A DNA stretch of 64,000 nt. Origin: Nitrospinaceae bacterium (GTDB taxonomy: Bacteria > Nitrospinota > Nitrospinia > Nitrospinales > VA-1). The position numbers were made by a program, and so were the translations under genes. Position 1 is the first letter of the stretch; every line of letters begins with the position of its first letter. Positions 63,358 through 64,000 of this stretch are shown piece by piece. The stretch is from assembly GCA_029261595.1 (NCBI GenBank), contig JAJDAZ010000049.1, forward strand, positions 62,001 to 126,000. The letters run 5' to 3'. The notes under the pieces were generated by a model. The model was not told where the DNA came from, searched no databases, and saw only the letters and a list, made by a program, of their open reading frames with translations.

Positions 63358-64000
63358 ATGTTTGATGTATTCACTGAAGAAATAGAAATAATCGTAAAGG
63401 ATGGACTCGCCAACCTATATTGGTATAAGGGTGATCTTCATAAGGCTTGGTTAAGGTCCGGAGTTGACCCGAATTTGTGCTCCAATATTGGCAATTTAAA
63501 AGAACGATAAAAATTTTAAACTATCCAAACGTCAACAGATGGATGAGTTGTACAAACGCCTTCGAGAATCAGAATTTAACCGAAGGTTGGAGGTATCACG
63601 AAATTTTGTCCGTATTCTTATAGAACACAAAAATTTTGTTCCACAAGACGAAAAGCATAGGGTTGAAGTGGCAGAACGTGCTGCACTGAAACTTAGGGAA
63701 CTTATTGCAAAACAAGAGAAAGATAAGGAATACAAAGAGAATATACGTCGACGTGCTAATATTGCGTCGAAAGAAAATTATCACTCACAATTGCTGGCCC
63801 TGCAGGAAAAGTTTATTTCAGCACAAGAGTTGGAGCCTCAAAAAAGAGGTTATCAATTAGAGAAAATTTTTCCTGACCTTATGAAAATTAGTGGTATTCC
63901 AGTTGAACAGTCATTTCGTATAACGGGTGAGCAGATTGACGGAGCAATAAAGCACGATGGTCATTATTACTTAATAGAACTGAAATGGACAAAAGATAAA
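63358..64000 (+). pseudogene. Restriction endonuclease-like gene, frameshifted and cut by window end
   Basis: Frame 1 starts ATG at 63358 (MFDVFTEEIEIIVKDGLANL, then YWYKGDLHKAWLRSGVD) and stops at 63508-63510. Deleting one A in the AAAA run at 63498-63501 joins it to a second frame that continues to the window end: KNDKNFKLSKRQQMDELYKR, VEVAERAALKLRELIAKQEK, and near the end EQIDGAIKHDGHYYLIELKW. The last part, with D in QIDGAI and ELK, fits a PD-(D/E)xK restriction-like nuclease core. An ATG at 63539 could also start the second part alone. Its composition is AT-richer than the pflX gene. Direct neighbour of the pflX-end repeats. Confidence 0.7.

Overview
The window reads as chromosomal DNA of a Gram-negative bacterium. 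It encodes CMP-KDO synthesis (kdsB), lipoproteins with clear lipoboxes, a beta-barrel outer-membrane protein, SlyD, LipA, PyrG, RarA and ScpA. The mix of a His-rich SmbP-like metal-binding protein, heme-c chemoreceptors, a Rieske/rhodanese pair and a Yej-type peptide importer would fit a deep-branching lineage such as Nitrospinota. That placement is an inference; no rRNA or other marker gene is present to settle it. I saw no rRNA, tRNA, CRISPR array, transposase or integrase. Layout. 1-2158: tail of a B12/radical-SAM protein, a SlyD-like isomerase and a degenerate DyP-peroxidase-like protein. 2305-6505 (minus): a metal-acquisition block made of a tiny lipoprotein, an ABC-3 permease, a ZnuA-like binding protein, an outer-membrane barrel and two tandem exported CxxCH proteins, each followed by a copy of the same hairpin. 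6533-8740 (minus): a membrane protein, a DnaJ-like protein and an exported unknown. 9169-15699 (plus): a signalling block with a GGDEF cyclase, two near-duplicate chemoreceptors carrying a periplasmic heme-c motif, then SmbP. 15730-17819 (minus): HNH nuclease, Rieske ferredoxin and a secreted rhodanese. 18119-23770 (plus): an acidic repeat membrane protein, a LapA-domain protein, RarA, a leucine-rich-repeat protein, SerB with two ACT domains, and a DUF218 protein. 23802-26187 (minus): an unknown, a saccharopine-dehydrogenase-like protein and a DUF2284 protein. 26524-35339 (plus): a HAD protein, RsmE, a frameshifted pentapeptide-like membrane protein, ScpA, two glycine-zipper lipoproteins, CysE, a cysteine desulfurase and a TPR lipoprotein. 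35543-44487 (mostly plus): envelope polysaccharide genes (GT4, WecB, polyprenyl sugar transferase, KdsB), then PyrG, LipA and a lytic transglycosylase, with a CBS-domain protein on minus. 44502-48373 (minus): a two-headed glycosyltransferase, proline dehydrogenase and a lipoprotein. 49003-60275 (minus): yejA, three polytopic membrane proteins (two glycosyltransferase-like), then yejB, yejE and yejF. 60372-64000 (plus): pflX-type radical SAM enzyme followed by an accessory tail. How the parts work together. The 35.5-46.9 kb and 53.6-58.3 kb genes plausibly build and decorate surface glycans: KdsB and WecB make nucleotide sugars, the polyprenyl transferase starts chains and the glycosyltransferases extend them. 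PyrG supplies the CTP used by KdsB. CysE and the cysteine desulfurase sit side by side in sulfur metabolism. The 9-15 kb block couples periplasmic redox or ligand sensing to motility and c-di-GMP. Most unusual points. The 3' end of pflX occurs three times, separated by accessory genes, next to a frameshifted restriction-endonuclease-like gene. The metal block carries a duplicated gene-plus-hairpin unit. YejE has a highly acidic periplasmic insert, and yejA is separated from yejBEF by three membrane-protein genes. Several very short genes (51 aa lipoprotein, 28 aa membrane peptide) are easily missed.
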